Shown in pieces: positions 22,801 to 24,156 of a stretch of DNA of 24,156 nt. The notes under the pieces are model-generated. The model saw only the letters and a program-made list of their open reading frames with translations. It made no database searches and was not told the origin of the DNA. Within the stretch, counting starts at the first letter, position 1, and every line of letters begins with the position of its first letter. The translations under genes were made by a program, and so were the position numbers. The stretch covers positions 1 to 24,156 of the IMG/VR virus record IMGVR_UViG_3300031773_000040, one strand, 5' to 3'. The DNA comes from a virus.

Positions 22801-24156
22801 TTCAAGATTATAAGTGGCAGTAAAATTCTTAGTTGCAGATATTCTTCCTCTAGTTTTTGAGGAAGTTCCTTCAATTACATGACCAACAACAAAATCTTTA
22901 TTTGTTTGAATTTTGAGATATCCAGTCTCACTATCCCATCTTTCAACAGTTCCTGTAACAGTACTATCATCTAAAGAGATAATTCCTTCACCTTTTAAGA
23001 AATGTGTAGTTGTAAGGGTAATATCAAATATTGGGAAATCTTTTTTAGGAATAACTCTACCAGAAGATTTTTGTGGATTAAAGTTTCCGGGAATTTCACC
23101 TGCTTCCAGGAAATTACTCATACTAAAGGTTACAAAACCAATTCCACCAAGATTTTCATCAATACCAGATACTGTAAACAGTTGATAATTATAAAGATCA
23201 GTATTATATCCTTTTCCAGTATTGACAGTCACAACATCACCATTTGCAGCTGTTGATGCAATACCAACACTAACATTCTCAATCATAATTTCATCACCAA
23301 TAGAGAATGGGAATGAATTTACAGTACTAAATCCAGTAGCTAAAGTAATGGATGCGTCCTGAGTAGTAGTATTGAATGTAATTGTTTGAATTCCTACACC
23401 ATTAGAGTTATTAATTGGAAGTAATCTTGGTTCAACATCATTAATTCCATAAGTATTTTTAAGAACTTTAAGATCTCTGGCACCCTTTTCAAAAAGCAAA
23501 TCAACTTCAATCATTTGCTCACCACTTTGACCATCAAAAACAATGACTTTAGGTGTAGGACCATATCCTCTACCAGCAGAAGTAACTCCGATAGAATCAA
23601 AAATTGCAAGATTATCAATTTTAACTATTTCAGGAAGTTTTGCAGTAGGTCTTAAAGTCTTATCAGAAGGATAATCAAAACCAACATCTTTCAATTTAGT
23701 TCTCTTAATAATACCGATCTCATTACTTACAACATTAAGAACGGCATTTGAACCTATTCCAATCGTAGAATCATTTACTGTAGTCCTTTTGAAAATGCCA
23801 TTAATTTTGGGTAATTTGTAATAATTATTACCTCTGTTATAAACTTTCAAATCAACAATGGATCCAATTCCAGAAGAAGAATCTGTAGAATACTTAATAT
23901 TTGCATTACTTTGAGTATAGGACAAACTTTCAGGAACTTCTGAAATAAAATATGTAAATGTATTTGTTGCACCAATTGAAACAGTCTGCTTTCCACTGTA
24001 TACACTATCTACAATTTCTATCTCATTATTTGCCTTTACTTCATCATCAATACTAATTTGAAGCTTTTCAATTGGAAGTTGATCAGTTGAAATTGGAACC
24101 AGATTATAATAAAGTTGTTTTGGAAGAGTAGAATCAACAACTAACGTAACTTGACC
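16894..24156 (-). CDS. Giant modular virion protein, gp7 position (5' end outside window)
   Basis: The frame is open from the right window edge, giving 2420 residues with the true N-terminus missing. An apparent start at 23925 is a TTG inside the frame; the 77 codons before it read through without a stop (GQVTLVVDSTLPKQ...). Modules in order, as DNA positions: GGxGY-type repeats near 23790-23850, 23535-23595 and 23180-23240; two related beta domains at 21670-21930 and 21285-21555; a LamG-like lectin domain at 20400-20960; a gp15-tail-like module at 19800-20035; two LDDISDxF modules at 19410-19615 and 18230-18490; and more GGxGY repeats near 19200-19260, 18600-18660, 17670-17740 and 17540-17605. 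The C-terminus (YGVYSWGKIDCDAR..) is distinct. It lies before gp8 with fiber and adhesin genes between, so by T4 order it occupies the place of gene 7; no direct gp7 homology is claimed. It is probably a baseplate/fiber scaffold with carbohydrate-binding capacity (inference). Confidence 0.85.
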   Translation of the reverse strand, partial: GQVTLVVDSTLPKQLYYNLVPISTDQLPIEKLQISIDDEVKANNEIEIVDSVYSGKQTVSIGATNTFTYFISEVPESLSYTQSNANIKYSTDSSSGIGSIVDLKVYNRGNNYYKLPKINGIFKRTTVNDSTIGIGSNAVLNVVSNEIGIIKRTKLKDVGFDYPSDKTLRPTAKLPEIVKIDNLAIFDSIGVTSAGRGYGPTPKVIVFDGQSGEQMIEVDLLFEKGARDLKVLKNTYGINDVEPRLLPINNSNGVGIQTITFNTTTQDASITLATGFSTVNSFPFSIGDEIMIENVSVGIASTAANGDVVTVNTGKGYNTDLYNYQLFTVSGIDENLGGIGFVTFSMSNFLEAGEIPGNFNPQKSSGRVIPKKDFPIFDITLTTTHFLKGEGIISLDDSTVTGTVERWDSETGYLKIQTNKDFVVGHVIEGTSSKTRGRISATKNFTATYNLEAKSKVESGWEERTGFLNLNSQVIQDGDYYQKFSYALKSTIDMAKWDDVVSALNHTAGFKKFSNLQVESVPINDAVVGVGSTLSTVDLVTDFYDVVDTNCVYNFDLATENNKNDTLSDQVVLQSQILTDYSESIGNRVLSIDDFSSEFNSNPRATRYSNIARFTNLDANAHKFITYVQDRRYTYERQMMILTLLHDDSGFGYMNQYARLDTVSDLGSFDYGLDGLDGVIQFLPNKYSVNDYNVFTLSYNINDLVVGTGSSQFGGVRIATASTAVATGVGTGSTTRFVSIANTYTSGKVLFEFKTTSGDYEFNELTFVHDGTTVDLQEYGRLTNLNELDDAASGLGTYHPYISGSNVVIDFIPNVSTAASINAITVGMGNTAGIGSFAFNHALVGSEYWNIPASGSPTAHSVGEYPDRYDGAYIIAQATDTTNNVTVISEIMLCDTGNDVHMTEWGDLRVGATGSFVGVGTFGATYNATTGLTALKFTPNASVDVEVRTFYNYMRFEDDIGAADNPITLEFTNAWMDSQYGTYKGTEVDVKRAFNLTHDTYQIFERYFDGSDGTIVGTDGENVILDDLSLYLDGRNISGTTTWIDSSSEGNDATLTNIVTADILYGEGGKELGFDFDSAHGEVPDDGSDFDFTGDFTIEAWVRPTSFAPGGGANQHIIAAGWGISVPDNTFTLYIDSGYTDSGQGTLVFKAVNGALDTSGDFPAKATLNEWQYIAVSRIGTTVYSYLNGEAGSTTQTYAGSIETTQSRVLIGKSEIGTAGTMDIGVVRVYKDKGLDLSEVERNYSTQRGRFFPEYAISNNFTENAITIPNHFFVTGEELVYSNPGTGTTQNIGIVTTTVPSIGSTDRLPSSVFAIKVDSNKIKLASTAENALKVIPTVLDISHVGIGTSHTFTAKNQNEKCIVALDNYLQSPIVGTSVTTSLTLPALDTEDIIHLVGITSIYGNDLVKIGDEVMKVQAVGVGTYTNALRVQRPWMGTVAVGHDTGAQVQKISGNYNIVGNFLNFVEAPYGGIPLSTTTNAPYDRDWVGITTSSVFQGRSFMRSGTPGGSNEAYSKNYLLDDISDDFNGLETTFTLKQDSANITGIENENAVILVNDIFQIPGLANDYTMNEQAGITSAIFSDSYGASILGADVNKSNLPIGGVIVTVGSSEGSAYQPLIGAGATITVGSGGTISAITIGSTGSGYRADYNYEILTDVTTAIPASSNIITLDNKNSVFGKLQLLGYGSTCTIGIGTYIKPTNITSIGTTSVTIGVSSASDYEIAAGTAVLIKIIAPQVGVANIGIVTGTDPSNDNVITHIGFTTIKDGFVSTACSITNTDTGFSTTKTYEAVVDSPLSYSGVPLIYQTDGVSTPVGTGTEGKVDIFVSATTKVSDFTLVNTGYGYKPNDNLTVPTGGITGIPTDATASKLERFTLTLEKTFTDKFAGWAIGQLQPLDDISDQFDGTTTDFQLRVNSVVTSIKASKGSNINIQDVLLVFYNNILQVPGEGYIFPGGSTIIFGEAPKSGDKVSIVFYKGSGGLDVVDVDILETVKEGDTLQLNNDPLQGQDENFQEDPRIVMSIDSTDVVSTNPYFGPGNINDIQLKRPMNWCRQTEDMILNGKRVAKDRALYEASIYPNTNVIQTVGVGSTTIYVESVRPLFNAQNENDLSLSFQKEIVLVSQDSRVAASATATVSAGNTISAVTLTDGGVGYSTNPVVILGNPVGVGTSNRATARAYISNAGIVTGITMTGPGTGYTSVPQVLMTPPPVLDEKISSGVEYSGDFGLIVGVGTTAVTGIASTALIFELLIPENSIMRDTVITGTAVTISGISTNDYFVYRESNIGNPVTSLDASGTVVGVGTTSLDNVYKALKAETVKEFVYGVGDVFIRKITVGVSTYNGYVFGETDTFDSMVQTFDSTTTSFDNFVFRNYYGVYSWGKIDCDARTATQEFPFYNQNGVTGISTSAYVRRNVPLKYRDYLA
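17540..17740 (-). repeat. Tandem GGxGY repeats near the C-terminus of the giant protein
   Basis: Two adjacent units, LTDGGVGYSTNPVVILGNP (about 17675-17740) and MTGPGTGYTSVPQVLMTPPP (about 17540-17605), match the gp14 repeats most closely, including the GYT/S..P ending and an upstream Ala-rich ASATATVS or NRATARAYI strand. Confidence 0.75.
18230..18490 (-). repeat. LDDISDxF module, copy 2
   Basis: The segment starts LDDISDQFDGTTTDFQL, then has ILVFYNNILQVPG-like strands (VLLVFYNNILQVPGEGYIF) and ends VSIVFYKGSGG. It aligns with the segment at 19410-19615. This arrangement (a DDIS.qFnG..T.FtL start, an INgv.Q.PG middle and an I.F..aP..G ending) is known from many marine phage fibers and baseplate proteins. 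Confidence 0.7.
19410..19615 (-). repeat. LDDISDxF module, copy 1
   Basis: The segment starts LLDDISDDFNGLETTFTLKQD, has the strand AVILVNDIFQIPG and a Y-T-M near the end, and aligns with copy 2 at 18230-18490. It is slightly shorter, with a less clear final strand. Confidence 0.7.
19800..20035 (-). other. gp15-tail-like module inside the giant protein
   Basis: LTLPALDTEDIIHLVGITSI, then LVKIGDEVMKVQAVGVGT and LRVQRPWMGT...GHDTGAQVQKI reproduce the order of elements in the accessory C-terminal domain of gp15 (IDATEISIKV, LYVDLDGEEVWVKSVGTDS, VVERGQDGT...SHLRGSSI). Confidence 0.55.
20400..20960 (-). other. LamG / concanavalin-like lectin domain in the giant protein
   Basis: About 185 residues with the order expected of a Laminin-G-3 jelly roll: LGFDFDSAHGEVPDDGSDFD, then GDFTIEAWVRPTSF, a HIIAAGWG strand, FTLYIDSG, LNEWQYIAVSRIGTTVYSYL with NGEAG, RVLIGKSE and a closing MDIGVVRVYKDKGLDLSEVE. 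The EAWV, W.+iAv.r.g....+yvNG and G.+d.vRvy.+.L...Ei steps are the recognised family features. Such domains bind carbohydrates; in a virion this suggests contact with the host surface or virion decoration. Confidence 0.85.
21285..21930 (-). repeat. Two related beta domains in tandem in the giant protein
   Basis: Unit 1 (about 21670-21930): SGKVLFEFKTTSGDYEFNEL, then HDGTTVDLQEYGRL, a GTYHPYIS strand and VVIDFIPNVSTAASINAI. Unit 2 (about 21285-21555): DGAYIIAQATDTTNNVTVIS, then CDTGNDVHMTEWGDL, a GTFGATYN strand and LKFTPNASVDVEVRTF. The shared order is polymer strand, [HC]-D-[GT]-x(1-2)-V-x-[LM]-x-E-[YW]-G-[RD]-L, GT[YF], and F-[IT]-P-N-[VA]-S. This points to an internal duplication of one beta sandwich. 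Confidence 0.7.

Noticed and set aside
16894-24156. Direct assignment of the right-hand giant as gp7
   Set aside because: The position fits, but I see no clear gp7 sequence motifs. The visible parts are accessory modules and the N-terminus is outside the window.
1-24156. Defence or anti-defence system, auxiliary metabolic gene, tRNA or integrase
   Set aside because: Every reading frame of substance on the minus strand is a structural or packaging protein or a small unknown within the same late units. I see no cloverleaf, catalytic nuclease/methylase motif or photosynthesis gene.

Overview
This AT-rich window (by eye roughly one third G+C) is a late, virion-structural segment of a T4-like myovirus. 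The neck and baseplate genes match T4 gp8, gp13, gp14, gp15 and gp16 by remembered sequence motifs and by order. The style of the other proteins (huge virion proteins rich in VGIGT/VGVGT peptides, GGxGYT repeats, and a fiber starting with an INxGxxxNDGTGD segment) fits marine T4-like phages of picocyanobacteria (Prochlorococcus/Synechococcus) or related marine hosts such as SAR11. No host gene, tRNA, auxiliary metabolic gene, integrase or mobile element is visible. All supported genes lie on the minus strand and are packed with gaps of at most 34 bases, so no stretch over 300 bases lacks a gene.

In transcription order (high to low coordinates): (1) a giant virion protein of at least 2420 residues, cut by the right window edge, at the position where T4 carries gene 7; (2) a 305-residue fiber-like protein; (3) a 127-residue small virion protein; (4) a 369-residue glycine-rich adhesin-like protein; (5) baseplate wedge gp8; (6) a giant 2518-residue protein of the DUF4815 type; (7) a 76-residue coiled-coil protein; (8) neck gp13; (9) neck gp14, carrying a large repeat-rich insert; (10) tail terminator/sheath-stabilising gp15, carrying an extra C-terminal domain; (11) small terminase gp16; (12) a 120-residue Ig-like small protein; (13) a long coiled-coil protein that starts with GTG and runs off the left edge.

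Together these genes make the outer baseplate and its fibers (right two thirds), the neck and tail-completion complex, and the DNA-packaging initiator (left part). Six short intergenic spots carry a T4-late-promoter-like NNTAAATA motif 13-24 bases before a start codon. This suggests several short late transcription units rather than one long operon.

The most striking feature not explained by gene names is a set of short beta-rich modules shared by proteins of different ancestry. A GGxGY-type repeat occurs about 15 times in four genes (gp14, gp8 and both giants). A TGQxSG-type module occurs in the same four genes. A third module, ending gp15, recurs in both giants. The window reads as a neck and baseplate decorated from a common kit of interchangeable modules. 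Identifications rest on remembered family sequences; no database search was possible.
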